From: Pseudomonadota bacterium
GTDB lineage: Bacteria; Pseudomonadota; Alphaproteobacteria; Rhizobiales; Devosiaceae
Assembly (NCBI GenBank): GCA_023433775.1
Contig: JAEYTY010000151.1
Coordinates: forward strand, 1-64,000
Reading direction: 5' to 3'
DNA: 64,000 nucleotides
The translations under genes were made by a program, and so were the position numbers. The notes under the pieces were generated by a model that was not told where the DNA came from, ran no database searches, and saw only the letters and a list, made by a program, of their open reading frames with translations. Shown here piece after piece: positions 49,051 through 58,014 of this stretch. Position 1 is the stretch's first letter. Every line of letters begins with the position of its first letter.

Positions 49051-50004
49051 TCAGTGCCCCAGACGCGCCATGCGGGCCGCACGCAGCTCGGCAAAATCTT
49101 CGCCGGCATGGTGCGAGGACCGCGTCAGCGGGCTTGAGGATACCAGAAGGAAGCCTTTGGCATTCGCGACCGTGGCGAACGACTTGAATTCCTCCGGCGT
49201 CACAAAACGCTGCAGCGGATAGTGCTTCTTGGTCGGCTGCAGATATTGCCCGATGGTCAGGAAATCCACATCGGCCGAGCGCAGGTCGTCCATCAGCTGC
49301 AGGACCTCGTTCCGCTCTTCGCCAAGGCCCACCATGATGCCGGACTTGGTGAAAATGGTCGGGTCCAGCTCCTTGACCCGCTGCAACAGCCGGATCGAGT
49401 GGAAGTAACGCGCGCCGGGGCGAACCTTGAGATATTTCGACGGCACGGTCTCGAGATTGTGGTTGAACACGTCCGGCTTGGCTGCCACGACGATTTCAAG
49501 CGCGCCTTCCTTGCGCAGGAAGTCCGGCGTCAGGATTTCGATCGTCGTGCGCGGATTGCGGGCGCGGATGGCCAGGATCACGTCGGCAAAGTGCTGCGCG
49601 CCGCCATCGGCTAGGTCATCGCGGTCCACCGAGGTGATCACGACGTGTTCGAGGCCGAGCTTTTCCACGGCCTTGGCGACGTTTTCCGGCTCATTGGCAT
49701 CCAGCGGACCGGGCATTCCGGTGCGAACATTGCAGAAAGCGCAGGCGCGGGTGCAGATTTCGCCCATGATCATCATGGTCGCGTGCTTTTTGCTCCAGCA
49801 CTCCCCAATATTGGGGCAGCCCGCTTCCTCGCAAACCGTAACGAGATTGTTTTCGCGCACGATCTGCTGGGTTTCTTTGTAGATCGGGGAGCCCGGCGCC
49901 TTGACGCGGATCCAGTCCGGCTTGCGCAGCACAACGCTGTCAGGCCGATTGGCCTTTTCAGGATGACGGGGCTTTAGCGCGGAATTGTCGATCAGAGTGA
50001 CCAA
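49051..50004 (-). CDS. lipA: Lipoyl synthase
   Basis: 317 residues. Radical-SAM enzyme inserting two sulfurs into octanoyl groups. Both iron-sulfur motifs are present: the auxiliary cluster [12 protein letters not shown] (C-x4-C-x5-C) and the SAM cluster CTRACAFC (C-x3-C-x2-C). It makes the cofactor for the lipoyl domains of PdhB and PdhC encoded just upstream on the same strand. Confidence 0.97.
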   Translation of the reverse strand: MVTLIDNSALKPRHPEKANRPDSVVLRKPDWIRVKAPGSPIYKETQQIVRENNLVTVCEEAGCPNIGECWSKKHATMMIMGEICTRACAFCNVRTGMPGPLDANEPENVAKAVEKLGLEHVVITSVDRDDLADGGAQHFADVILAIRARNPRTTIEILTPDFLRKEGALEIVVAAKPDVFNHNLETVPSKYLKVRPGARYFHSIRLLQRVKELDPTIFTKSGIMVGLGEERNEVLQLMDDLRSADVDFLTIGQYLQPTKKHYPLQRFVTPEEFKSFATVANAKGFLLVSSSPLTRSSHHAGEDFAELRAARMARLGH

Positions 50005-50057
50005 GGCATGTCCAGACTTTGCGTAGGCTCACCCTGCTGAGCCATAGGGCTGCAGGG

Positions 50058-50315
50058 TCAAGCGATCAGTCGCGCCAGCAGCACGACGATGATGGCGCCC
50101 ACGGTTGACGACACGATCTGCCGCACCAGGTCATGCCTGATGCCGAGATCGATCTTGAGAACCGAGAACAGATATCCCCCCACGAAAGACCCGATGACGC
50201 CGCTGATCAAATAGGTGATCAACCCGCCACCGCCGACAATCAGACTAGCCAGGAAACCGGCCAGGATACCGATGCCGATAAAAACCAGGATTGCGCGTGT
50301 GTTGCTGTTGCCCAT
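50058..50315 (-). CDS. GlsB/YeaQ/YmgE-family small membrane protein
   Basis: About 85 residues from ATG 50315, which follows a G-rich ribosome site; the longer frame adds a non-conserved leader. Three hydrophobic helices with glycine zippers (FIGIGILAGFLASLIVGGGG, ISGVIGSFVGGYLF, and the C-terminal VGAIIVVLLARLIA). The family is linked to general and acid stress but its mechanism is unknown. Tandem with a paralogue at 50422. Confidence 0.85.
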   Translation of the reverse strand: MGNSNTRAILVFIGIGILAGFLASLIVGGGGLITYLISGVIGSFVGGYLFSVLKIDLGIRHDLVRQIVSSTVGAIIVVLLARLIA

Positions 50316-50421
50316 TGTAAACCCGCCCCCAGCGGTTTGTCGTTCCGGTAGTGTCATGTCATGCCCCCAGCATCTGTCCCCGACATATTGCCATTGGCGG
50401 CCACGCCTTCAAGACCGTACG

Positions 50422-50679
50422 CTACCGCGCGATCACCCGCGCCAAGGCGATCACCACGATGGCGCCAATGGTTGCGGTGATGATCTGGCTGATCAGTGCG
50501 TTCTCGATCGGCAAGCTTACGCCGGCCATGGACAGCAACCAGCCGCCGACAAAGGAGCCGATCACGCCCACGATCAGGTTGCGCACAAGGCCTCCACCGC
50601 CCAACAACAGCCCGGCCAGCCAACCGGCGACGAGCCCGATGGCGAGAAAGATCAGCAATTCAGTTGTTCCGACGCTCAT
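50422..50679 (-). CDS. GlsB/YeaQ/YmgE-family small membrane protein, paralogue
   Basis: 85 residues, same three-helix plan as its neighbour (AIGLVAGWLAGLLLGGGGLV, VGVIGSFVGGWLLS, ATIGAIVVIALARVIA). Conserved positions across both show a tandem duplication followed by divergence. It lies upstream of its paralogue and downstream of lpdA. Confidence 0.85.
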   Translation of the reverse strand: MSVGTTELLIFLAIGLVAGWLAGLLLGGGGLVRNLIVGVIGSFVGGWLLSMAGVSLPIENALISQIITATIGAIVVIALARVIAR

Positions 50680-50793
50680 GGCATTTGCACCGCGTTGTGA
50701 ATCTTGGGAAGTCTGGGGACAAGTCTACCAGAAGGCCCGCATTTCCGCCCCCTGCCGAAAACATGCGCCCGGCAGGGCCCTGTGGACAAGTCT

Positions 50794-52233
50794 CTAGATG
50801 TTGAGCGCCCGACCGTAAGCATCGAGCACGCTTTCCTTCATCGTCTCGCTCAGCGTCGGATGCGGGAAAATCGTGTGGATCAGCTCTTCCTCGGTGGTCT
50901 CGAGGTTCATGGCAATGACAAAGCCCTGGATCAGCTCGGTCACTTCCGCGCCGACCATATGCGCGCCCAGCAATTCGCCGGTCTTGGCATCGAAAATGGT
51001 CTTCACCAAGCCGTCCGGCTCGCCCAAGGCAATCGCTTTCCCATTGCCGACAAAGGGGAAGCGGCCGACCTTGATCTCGCGACCGGCTTCCTTGGCCTTG
51101 GCTTCGGTAAGGCCAACTGAGGCGACCTGCGGTTCGCAATAGGTGCAGCCAGGCACCTTGGTCTTGTCGAGGCCATGCACCTTCATGCCGGCAATCTTTT
51201 CGACGGTGATGACAGCCTCATGCTCGGCTTTGTGCGCCAACATCGGCGGGCCGGCGACGTCGCCAATTGCCCAGATGCCGTCGACATTTGTCTTCCCATA
51301 GCCATCAATGACGATAGCGCCGCGTTCGGTTTTCACGCCGACCGTTTCGAGCCCAAGCCCCTCAATATTGCACTGCACGCCCACGGCCGAGATCAGCTTC
51401 TCGCCTGAAATCTGCTGCTTGGAGCCGTCCTTGAGCTCGACATGGGCAATCACGCCGTTCTTGGTCTTCTCAACCTTGGCGACCTTGGCGTCAGTCAGGA
51501 TCTTGATGCCGCGTTTTTCCAGCCGCTTCCGGGCCAACCCGGCAATCTCGGCGTCTTCCACCGGCATAATCTGCGGCAGCAGCTCAATGATCGTCACTTC
51601 TGCGCCCATGGAGCGGTAGAAAGACGCAAATTCGACACCGATAGCGCCGGACCCCATCACCACCAGCGACTTCGGCATGGTGGCCGGCTTCATCGCCTCA
51701 AAATAGGTCCAGATCTTGTCGCCATCGGGCTCTATGCCGGGCAGAACGCGCGGGCGCGCGCCGGTGGCGATAATGATATTCTTGGCCTTGTAGGTGCCCT
51801 CGCCCAGGGCATTCTTGGGCGGCGGAACCTGCGGCTCAACGATCTTCTTCTTGGTCGGCGCGACCTTGACCTCACCCTTTCCGGTGATAACCGCCTCGCC
51901 CCAGATGATGTCGACCTTGTTCTTCTTCATCAGGAACTGGACGCCATTGTTCATCTGGGCAGCAATGGCGCGAGAGCGCTTCACGACGCCATCAATGTCG
52001 ACGCCAAATTTTTCGGCAGTCAGGCCATAATCCTTGGCGTGAGTCATGTGGCCGTAGATTTCAGCCGAGCGCAGCAGCGCCTTGGTCGGGATACAGCCCC
52101 AGTTGGAGCAGATGCCTGCCATATGCTCGCGCTCGATAATGCCCACCTTCATCCCGAGCTGCGCGCCACGAATAGCGGCGACATAGCCGCCAGGGCCGGC
52201 GCCGATCACGAGAAGGTCGTATTGGTCAGCCAT
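50794..52233 (-). CDS. lpdA: Dihydrolipoamide dehydrogenase (E3)
   Basis: 479 residues, no N-terminal lipoyl domain. FAD-binding VIGAGPGGYVAAIRGAQLG, redox disulfide CSNWGC, NAD-binding VVMGSGAIGVEFASFYRSMG, and the C-terminal active-site His-Glu in FPHPTLSET. It reoxidises dihydrolipoyl groups of the pyruvate dehydrogenase complex encoded just upstream (pdhC, pdhB, pdhA on the same strand). This copy is most likely dedicated to PDH. Confidence 0.95.
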   Translation of the reverse strand: MADQYDLLVIGAGPGGYVAAIRGAQLGMKVGIIEREHMAGICSNWGCIPTKALLRSAEIYGHMTHAKDYGLTAEKFGVDIDGVVKRSRAIAAQMNNGVQFLMKKNKVDIIWGEAVITGKGEVKVAPTKKKIVEPQVPPPKNALGEGTYKAKNIIIATGARPRVLPGIEPDGDKIWTYFEAMKPATMPKSLVVMGSGAIGVEFASFYRSMGAEVTIIELLPQIMPVEDAEIAGLARKRLEKRGIKILTDAKVAKVEKTKNGVIAHVELKDGSKQQISGEKLISAVGVQCNIEGLGLETVGVKTERGAIVIDGYGKTNVDGIWAIGDVAGPPMLAHKAEHEAVITVEKIAGMKVHGLDKTKVPGCTYCEPQVASVGLTEAKAKEAGREIKVGRFPFVGNGKAIALGEPDGLVKTIFDAKTGELLGAHMVGAEVTELIQGFVIAMNLETTEEELIHTIFPHPTLSETMKESVLDAYGRALNI

Positions 52234-52257
52234 TTGGGCCTCCAGAAAAATATCGGG

Positions 52258-52908
52258 TCAGAGACCCAGAACTTGTTTGACGAGGGGCGCAATGCCCAAG
52301 CCGATAGCGCGTGTATTGGCCGCGTCCAGATGTACACCGTCGCTGGGATCGGCCTTGGCGACCGTCGCGGCGTCGAAAAAGCCCGTTTTCCACTCTGCGG
52401 CGCGCCGCGCATAATGCGTTGCAAGCTGGCGGGACTGTTCCAGCCCATGCTCGATGCCGCCAAAGTGGTCGATCATGTCCGCATTGTCGCTTGCGCAGAG
52501 ATGCGGCGGCGAAACCAGGATGATTTCGGACGCAGTCTCGCCCTTGCCCCCATAATGCCCCCGGATAACCTGCACCAGCCGCCGCATACCAAAGGACGCC
52601 TCAAGCGCTGAACCACATATGGCCGGCTTCAGGTCATTGGTGCCCAGCATGATGATGATGAGGTCAAGCGGCGAATGGCTTTCGAGCAGCGTCGGCAGGA
52701 CGCGTCCGCCATTGCGATCCGCATTCGCATACCAGTCATCCGACACAGTCGTCCGACCGCCCAGACCTTCGGCAATAACGCGGGCCTTACCCTCCAGCGC
52801 CTTTTCAAGAGCCGTGGGCCAGCGATCTTCATAGGCATGGCGGGGGCCACCCGTTTCCGGGTTGGCCCCGAAGGTAAGGCTGTCGCCGTCGGCAAGAATG
52901 GTCTTCAT
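52258..52908 (-). CDS. SGNH/GDSL-type hydrolase (arylesterase-like)
   Basis: 216 residues. Block I GDSLTFG with the nucleophilic Ser, block III MLGTNDLKP with the oxyanion Asn, and block V DGVHLD with the Asp-His pair. No signal peptide, so probably cytosolic. It resembles TesA/arylesterase enzymes; substrate unknown. It sits between lpdA and pdhC, an unusual place for an esterase but on the same strand with short gaps, so it is co-transcribed. Confidence 0.88.
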   Translation of the reverse strand: MKTILADGDSLTFGANPETGGPRHAYEDRWPTALEKALEGKARVIAEGLGGRTTVSDDWYANADRNGGRVLPTLLESHSPLDLIIIMLGTNDLKPAICGSALEASFGMRRLVQVIRGHYGGKGETASEIILVSPPHLCASDNADMIDHFGGIEHGLEQSRQLATHYARRAAEWKTGFFDAATVAKADPSDGVHLDAANTRAIGLGIAPLVKQVLGL

Positions 52909-52921
52909 GGCGCTCTGCCTC

Positions 52922-54289
52922 TTAGGCCAGCATCATGACGGGGTTTTCGATCAGGCTCTTGAACACGCCCAGCACTTCGGCCCCCAGCGCACCATCGACG
53001 GCGCGGTGATCACAGGAGAGCGTGGCAGTCATGAACTGGCCGATCTTGATCTGGCCGTTCTCGGGGTAAACCCGCTCTTCACCCGCACCGACGGCCAGGA
53101 TCGTGCCATGCGGCGGGTTGATGACGGCGGCAAAGTGCTTGATGCCGAACATTCCGAGATTGGAAACGGAGGACGAGCCGCCCTGATATTCGTGCGGCGC
53201 CAGCTTTTTGGACTTGGCGCGCGTCGCCAGATCCTTCACCTCTTCGGAAATCTCCCGCAGGCTCTTTGTGTCGCAGGATTTCACCACCGGCGTGAAGAGA
53301 CCGCCCGGCACCGACACGGCAACAGCCACATCCGAGCGCTTGTGATAGAGGATCGCGTCGCCTGCCCAGGTCGCATTGGCGTCCGGAACCCGCTGCAGCG
53401 CAATCGCCCAGGCCTTCATGACGAAGTCGTTGACCGAAAGCTTGAAGGCAGGCTTGCCTTCCTTGTTCTTCGGTGCGGAGGCATTGATCTGCTCGCGCGC
53501 AGCCATCAGCGCGTCGATCTTGCAGTCGAGCGTCAGATAGAAATGCGGAACGGTCTGCTTGGACTCGGTGAGGCGCGCGGCCACGACCTTGCGCATACCG
53601 TCATTGGGAACGAGCTCGTAGCTGCCCTCTTCGTAAAGCGCGAGAACCTGTGCCTTGGACATGCCCGTGGCGGCTGCGCCACCCGAGGCCGCCGCCGCAG
53701 ACGACGCAGTAGCCTTTAACGGCGTCTTGCCAGACTTGGCAGCCTCCACATCAGACTTGACGACACGACCCTTCGGACCGGTGCCGGACACAGCAGAAAC
53801 GTCGATCCCAGCTTCTTTGGCGAGGCGCTTGGCCAGCGGGGAGGCGAAGACCCGCCCACCATTTGAGTTAGCGGCACCGTTCTGCAACTTCTGCCCCGCA
53901 GCGGCGATATTGCTTTCCAGCTTGGCGCGCTCCGTGGGTGCCGGTTCAGCTGCCTTCGGCGCTTCCGCCTTTGGAGCCTCCGGCGCAGGCGCGGCCTTCG
54001 GCGTTTCGGCCTTGGGTGCCCCTGCCCCAATGGCGCTGGCTTCCTCGCCATCTTGCAGCAGCACGGCAATGACGGCGTTGACCTTCACATTGTCCGTGCC
54101 TTCGGCAACCATGATCTTGCCGATCTTGCCTTCGTCCACGGCCTCGACTTCCATCGTAGCCTTGTCGGTTTCAATCTCGGCGATCACATCACCCGACGAA
54201 ACGCTATCGCCTTCCTTGACGTGCCACTTGGCGAGCTTGCCCTCTTCCATCGTGGGAGAGAGCGCCGGCATGGTAATATCGATTGGCAT
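52922..54289 (-). CDS. pdhC: Pyruvate dehydrogenase E2 (dihydrolipoamide acetyltransferase)
   Basis: 455 residues: one lipoyl domain (1-78, lipoyl Lys in [11 protein letters not shown]), an Ala/Pro/Lys-rich linker, the peripheral-subunit-binding domain ([18 protein letters not shown]) and the catalytic core ending with the active-site DHRAVDG. It transfers acetyl groups to CoA and forms the PDH core. Full length; 12 bp after pdhB. Confidence 0.96.
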   Translation of the reverse strand: MPIDITMPALSPTMEEGKLAKWHVKEGDSVSSGDVIAEIETDKATMEVEAVDEGKIGKIMVAEGTDNVKVNAVIAVLLQDGEEASAIGAGAPKAETPKAAPAPEAPKAEAPKAAEPAPTERAKLESNIAAAGQKLQNGAANSNGGRVFASPLAKRLAKEAGIDVSAVSGTGPKGRVVKSDVEAAKSGKTPLKATASSAAAASGGAAATGMSKAQVLALYEEGSYELVPNDGMRKVVAARLTESKQTVPHFYLTLDCKIDALMAAREQINASAPKNKEGKPAFKLSVNDFVMKAWAIALQRVPDANATWAGDAILYHKRSDVAVAVSVPGGLFTPVVKSCDTKSLREISEEVKDLATRAKSKKLAPHEYQGGSSSVSNLGMFGIKHFAAVINPPHGTILAVGAGEERVYPENGQIKIGQFMTATLSCDHRAVDGALGAEVLGVFKSLIENPVMMLA

Positions 54290-54301
54290 CCCGGTTCTCC
54301 C

Positions 54302-55690
54302 TTACGAGCGGTAGGTCACGGCATTGACGGCCGCGATCACTTCATCAACGTTTGGCAGCGCCAGCTTTTCGAGGTTGGCGGCGTAAGGCATAGGCACGTC
54401 CTTGCCGGTCACGCGCATGACGGGCGCATCAAGATAGTCAAAAGCCTGTTCCATGACGCGGGCGGAAATTTCCGCACCCACGCCACCCTGTGGCCAGCCT
54501 TCTTCGACTGTGACCAGACGTCCGGTTTTCTTGACCGACTCGATAACCGTGTCGCTGTCCAGCGGACGCAGCGTACGCAAATCGATCAGTTCGACATCGA
54601 CGCCCGCGGCGACCAGCTTTTCAGTGGCCTGGGTCGCGTAACGCATACCCATCGAGAAGGACACGATGGTAACGTCAGCACCCTTGCGGGCAATGCGCGC
54701 CTTGCCGATGGGCAGCAGGAAGTCATCGACCTTTGGCACCAGACCCGTCGAGCCATAGAGAATTTCGTTTTCGAGGAACACGACCGGATTGGGCGAGCGG
54801 ATGGCCGCCTTGAGCAGACCCTTGGCGTCTGCTGCGCTATAGGGTGCGATAACGGTCAAGCCCGGCACGTGGCTATACCAGGCCGAATAATCCTGGCTGT
54901 GCTGTGCGCCCACGCGGGCTGCGGCGCCATTGGGGCCGCGGAACACCATCGGCGCCGTCACCTGCCCGCCCGACATATAAAGCTGCTTGGCGGCGGAATT
55001 GATGATCTGGTCGATCGCCTGCATGGCAAAATTCCAGGTCATGAATTCGACAATCGGCTTCAAACCGGCAAAAGCCGCGCCGACCGCAAGACCGGCAAAG
55101 CCATGTTCGGTGATGGGCGTGTCGATAATCCGCTCCGGCCCGAATTCCTGCAGCAGACCCTGGGTGATCTTGTAGGCGCCCTGATATTCGGCGACCTCCT
55201 CACCCATGACGAAGACGTCCTTGTCGCGGCGAAGCTCTTCGGCCATGGCCTCGTTGAGGGCCTGTCGCACGGTCATTTCGACCATTTCGACGCCTTCGGG
55301 CAGGTCCGGGTCGCTCTGCGGTTCGAATTTCGGCGCGGCGGGCGCCGCCGCAACCGACGGCGCTGCGTCAGCAGCTTTTTCGGCCGCCACAACGGGCGCT
55401 TCGGCAGGTTCGGGCGCAGTCTTTGCCACCGGCGCAGCTTCAGCCGTTTCGCCTTCCTCAAGCACCAGCGCGATGGGCGTATTGACCTTCACGCCCTCGG
55501 TGCCTTCGGCCACCAGAATTTCCTTCACCACGCCGCTATCCACCGACTCCACCTCCATAGTGGCCTTGTCGGTTTCAATTTCCGCCAGCACGTCGCCGGA
55601 TTTGACCGTGTCACCAACTTTGACCAGCCATTTGGCGAGCTTGCCCTCTACCATGGTTGGCGACAGGGCGGGCATGAGAATTTGGGGCAT
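54302..55690 (-). CDS. pdhB: Pyruvate dehydrogenase E1 beta with N-terminal lipoyl domain
   Basis: 462 residues. An N-terminal lipoyl domain (1-78, lipoyl Lys in [11 protein letters not shown]) is fused, via an Ala/Pro linker, to E1 beta (about 135-462: [20 protein letters not shown], the Glu-containing [28 protein letters not shown]). The extra lipoyl domain on E1 beta is characteristic of Alphaproteobacteria. A small membrane gene lies between it and pdhA. Confidence 0.96.
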   Translation of the reverse strand: MPQILMPALSPTMVEGKLAKWLVKVGDTVKSGDVLAEIETDKATMEVESVDSGVVKEILVAEGTEGVKVNTPIALVLEEGETAEAAPVAKTAPEPAEAPVVAAEKAADAAPSVAAAPAAPKFEPQSDPDLPEGVEMVEMTVRQALNEAMAEELRRDKDVFVMGEEVAEYQGAYKITQGLLQEFGPERIIDTPITEHGFAGLAVGAAFAGLKPIVEFMTWNFAMQAIDQIINSAAKQLYMSGGQVTAPMVFRGPNGAAARVGAQHSQDYSAWYSHVPGLTVIAPYSAADAKGLLKAAIRSPNPVVFLENEILYGSTGLVPKVDDFLLPIGKARIARKGADVTIVSFSMGMRYATQATEKLVAAGVDVELIDLRTLRPLDSDTVIESVKKTGRLVTVEEGWPQGGVGAEISARVMEQAFDYLDAPVMRVTGKDVPMPYAANLEKLALPNVDEVIAAVNAVTYRS

Positions 55691-55691
55691 G

Positions 55692-56087
55692 TCAGCTCTC
55701 CAGAATGGTTGCGCCGGGCATATTGGCCACGCGGCGAAGCAGATTTGTCTCGGCGAAACGGGCAGGCAAAACCCGCCAATCGGTCATTTTGTGCTGCATG
55801 GCAGCAGTGCTCGTTGCATTGGCACGCTGGCTGGATGCCCAGCCGCTCAGCAGCAGGCCGGAAATCACGAAAACGAGGCAAGCGATGACGGCGCGCTTGT
55901 AGATCGCCACCGGTTCTTCCCCGCTCAGCCCAGCCCGCGTGGCAATGGCGTCAAAGCGCCACCAGCCAAAGGTCCAGTCCTGCCACTTGCCTGCTGGCGA
56001 CAGCTTGCTGATCGTCACGGCCTGCACCACCGCAATTGCGGCGGAGAGGATAGCGAATAACGCAATGACACCAAGCAGGATGGTCAT
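55692..56087 (-). CDS. Small membrane protein between pdhA and pdhB, unknown function
   Basis: 131 residues with two hydrophobic segments ([20 protein letters not shown] near the start and [17 protein letters not shown] at about 67-83). No catalytic motif recognised. It abuts the pdhB start and lies 7 bp after the pdhA stop, so it is inside the pdh transcript; whether it serves PDH is unknown. Confidence 0.75.
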   Translation of the reverse strand: MTILLGVIALFAILSAAIAVVQAVTISKLSPAGKWQDWTFGWWRFDAIATRAGLSGEEPVAIYKRAVIACLVFVISGLLLSGWASSQRANATSTAAMQHKMTDWRVLPARFAETNLLRRVANMPGATILES

Positions 56088-56094
56088 GTCAGGC

Positions 56095-57105
56095 TCAGGC
56101 TTCTTCCACGATCACGTCGGTCCAGAGTTCGGATGCATCCGGCTCGGGATCATTGGTCGCGAACTCAGCCGCCTCGGTGACGATGGCGCGAATATCGGTC
56201 TCGATCTTCTTGAGGTCTTCTTCGGTAACGGTACCGGCTTCGAGCAGGCGCGCACGGACCTGTTCGATCGGGTCGCGCTCCTGACGATACTTCGTCACTT
56301 CGTCCTTGGAGCGATATTTCGCCGGATCGGACATGGAGTGACCGCGATAGCGATAGGTCAGCATTTCGAGAATGAACGGTCCCTTGCCCGAGCGGGCATG
56401 TTCGATGGCGCGCTGGGCGGCATCATAGACCATGCGCACATCCATCCCGTCGACCTGTTCCCCCGGAATGTCGAACGAGGCGCCGCGCATGGAGAAGTCG
56501 GTCGTTGCTGCGGCGCGCTCAATCGAGGTGCCCATGGCATATTTATTGTTTTCGATGACGAACACGACCGGAAGCTTCCACAGCTTGGCCATGTTGAAGC
56601 TTTCATAGACCTGGCCCTGATTGGCCGCGCCGTCGCCGAAATAGGCAATCGAAACCGAGCCATCGCCCTTGTATTTGGCTGCAAATCCAAGGCCCGCACC
56701 CAGCGAAACCTGGGCGCCGACAATGCCATTGCCGCCATAGAACTTGTGCTCGTTGCTGAACATGTGCATGGAACCGCCCTTGCCCTTGCTCAGCCCGCCC
56801 TTGCGGCCCGTGAGCTCAGCCATCACGCCCTTGGGGTCAAGGCCCATGACCAGCATGTGGCCGTGATCGCGATAGCCGGTGATCTGGGCGTCCTTGCCCT
56901 TTTCCGAAGCCATGGTGATGCCGGTGACGACGGCTTCTTGCCCGATATAGAGGTGGCAGAAGCCGCCGATCAGGCCCATGCCATACATCTGGCCGGCCTT
57001 TTCCTCAAAACGCCGGATCAGCAGCATTTCGCGGAAAGCTTCCAGCTCCTGTTCCGGCGTAAACTGGGGAACATTGGCCTTGGTGGCCGTCGCCTTGCGC
57101 GCCAT
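56095..57105 (-). CDS. pdhA: Pyruvate dehydrogenase E1 alpha
   Basis: 336 residues from ATG 57105 (MARKATATKANVPQF), with GGAGTG upstream; an in-frame ATG 14 codons earlier has weaker support. Thiamine-diphosphate motif GDGAANQGQVYESFN to VIENN, the phospholoop-like YRYRGHSMSDPAKYR and EVLLIRRFEE-type N-terminus (FREMLLIRRFEEKAG) identify the branched E1 alpha subunit. It decarboxylates pyruvate with PdhB. First gene of the pdhA-membrane-pdhB-pdhC-esterase-lpdA run. Confidence 0.96.
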   Translation of the reverse strand: MARKATATKANVPQFTPEQELEAFREMLLIRRFEEKAGQMYGMGLIGGFCHLYIGQEAVVTGITMASEKGKDAQITGYRDHGHMLVMGLDPKGVMAELTGRKGGLSKGKGGSMHMFSNEHKFYGGNGIVGAQVSLGAGLGFAAKYKGDGSVSIAYFGDGAANQGQVYESFNMAKLWKLPVVFVIENNKYAMGTSIERAAATTDFSMRGASFDIPGEQVDGMDVRMVYDAAQRAIEHARSGKGPFILEMLTYRYRGHSMSDPAKYRSKDEVTKYRQERDPIEQVRARLLEAGTVTEEDLKKIETDIRAIVTEAAEFATNDPEPDASELWTDVIVEEA

Positions 57106-57220
57106 GGTGCACTCCGCTCTTTGAATGAATTTTGCCGCTGCGGCCAATCAGGCCATTTCTGGCACTATAGCGCAATGGAGCGCGCGGTAACATCGCCCAC
57201 GCATAACATCAGAATTGACG

Positions 57221-57625
57221 TTAAAGCGTTGAATCCGCTTCGATAATCGAAATTAACTCACTATCGATTAATTCTTCGAATTTACCGGAAATTGGTTGAC
57301 CAGACGCTGGATCAACCATGACGAGAATATCTTCGGCATGGGCCATATTGAGCAAAGCCCGCGCCCTCTCAGTGACCAGGTCCGGATCGAGCCGACGCGG
57401 CGCCATCAGCGACACCCGATGCCGGTAAGAATCAATCTCCGCCTGCAAAGCCGATGATTTGTCCCGAAGAACCTGGATGTCGCCCATGATCTGTTCGCGG
57501 CTTTCGATGCCGAACTGGCCGGACAGCGCGGAATAGCCAAGATAACCCTGAAACGCGAGCAGGATCACTGTAAGGGCCAGTGGCCGCCAGAATGATGGGC
57601 GCTTGAGACGGGTGGGCATAGGCAA
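57221..57625 (-). CDS. FtsB/DivIC-family septum formation initiator
   Basis: 134 residues. One transmembrane helix (about 14-32, LALTVILLAFQGYLGYSAL) followed by a periplasmic coiled coil (about 42-72, QIMGDIQVLRDKSSALQAEI) and a region beginning RRLDPDLVTERARALLNM that is typical of the family. Part of the FtsBLQ divisome module. Placed just upstream of pdhA, as in related Hyphomicrobiales. Confidence 0.88.
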   Translation of the reverse strand: MPMPTRLKRPSFWRPLALTVILLAFQGYLGYSALSGQFGIESREQIMGDIQVLRDKSSALQAEIDSYRHRVSLMAPRRLDPDLVTERARALLNMAHAEDILVMVDPASGQPISGKFEELIDSELISIIEADSTL

Positions 57626-57723
57626 ACCGGATCGTGGAAGACCACTATGCGGCCAAAGGGTTTAACATGGGGTTGAAGTCAGAGGCGGCGCGCCCCGTTA
57701 TGCGCCGATCACCCTGCCCGCCT

Positions 57724-58014
57724 TCAGAGGGCGACGTAGTCGATTTCCTGGAATCGCGCCACTTCCGGTATCCACCGGCCCTGAACAAAGGCCACATGGT
57801 CGGGATGGTCGTTATAGACCTGATAGGCAGCCTGATCGGCAAATTCCATCGAAAAGCCGAAGTCAAAATCGGCCTTGGGGCTGACCTGCCGCAGGCGCTC
57901 GAATTTCTCGACACCGGGAATTTTTTCGAGGATCAGCGCATCGCGCAAAAAGGCCGCTTCTTCAACTGAACCTGCGGCGTGCTTGAGCGTGAAAACAACG
58001 GTGTGACGGATCAT
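57724..58014 (-). CDS. Dabb (stress-responsive A/B barrel) domain protein
   Basis: 96 residues: IRHTVVFTLKHAAG opens the first strand, FDFGFSMEFADQAAYQVY is the conserved helix entry and HPDHVAFVQGRWIPEV the end. The fold is a dimeric ferredoxin-like barrel; roles vary and none can be assigned. Its start overlaps the maeB stop by 4 bp, so the two are coupled. Confidence 0.85.
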   Translation of the reverse strand: MIRHTVVFTLKHAAGSVEEAAFLRDALILEKIPGVEKFERLRQVSPKADFDFGFSMEFADQAAYQVYNDHPDHVAFVQGRWIPEVARFQEIDYVAL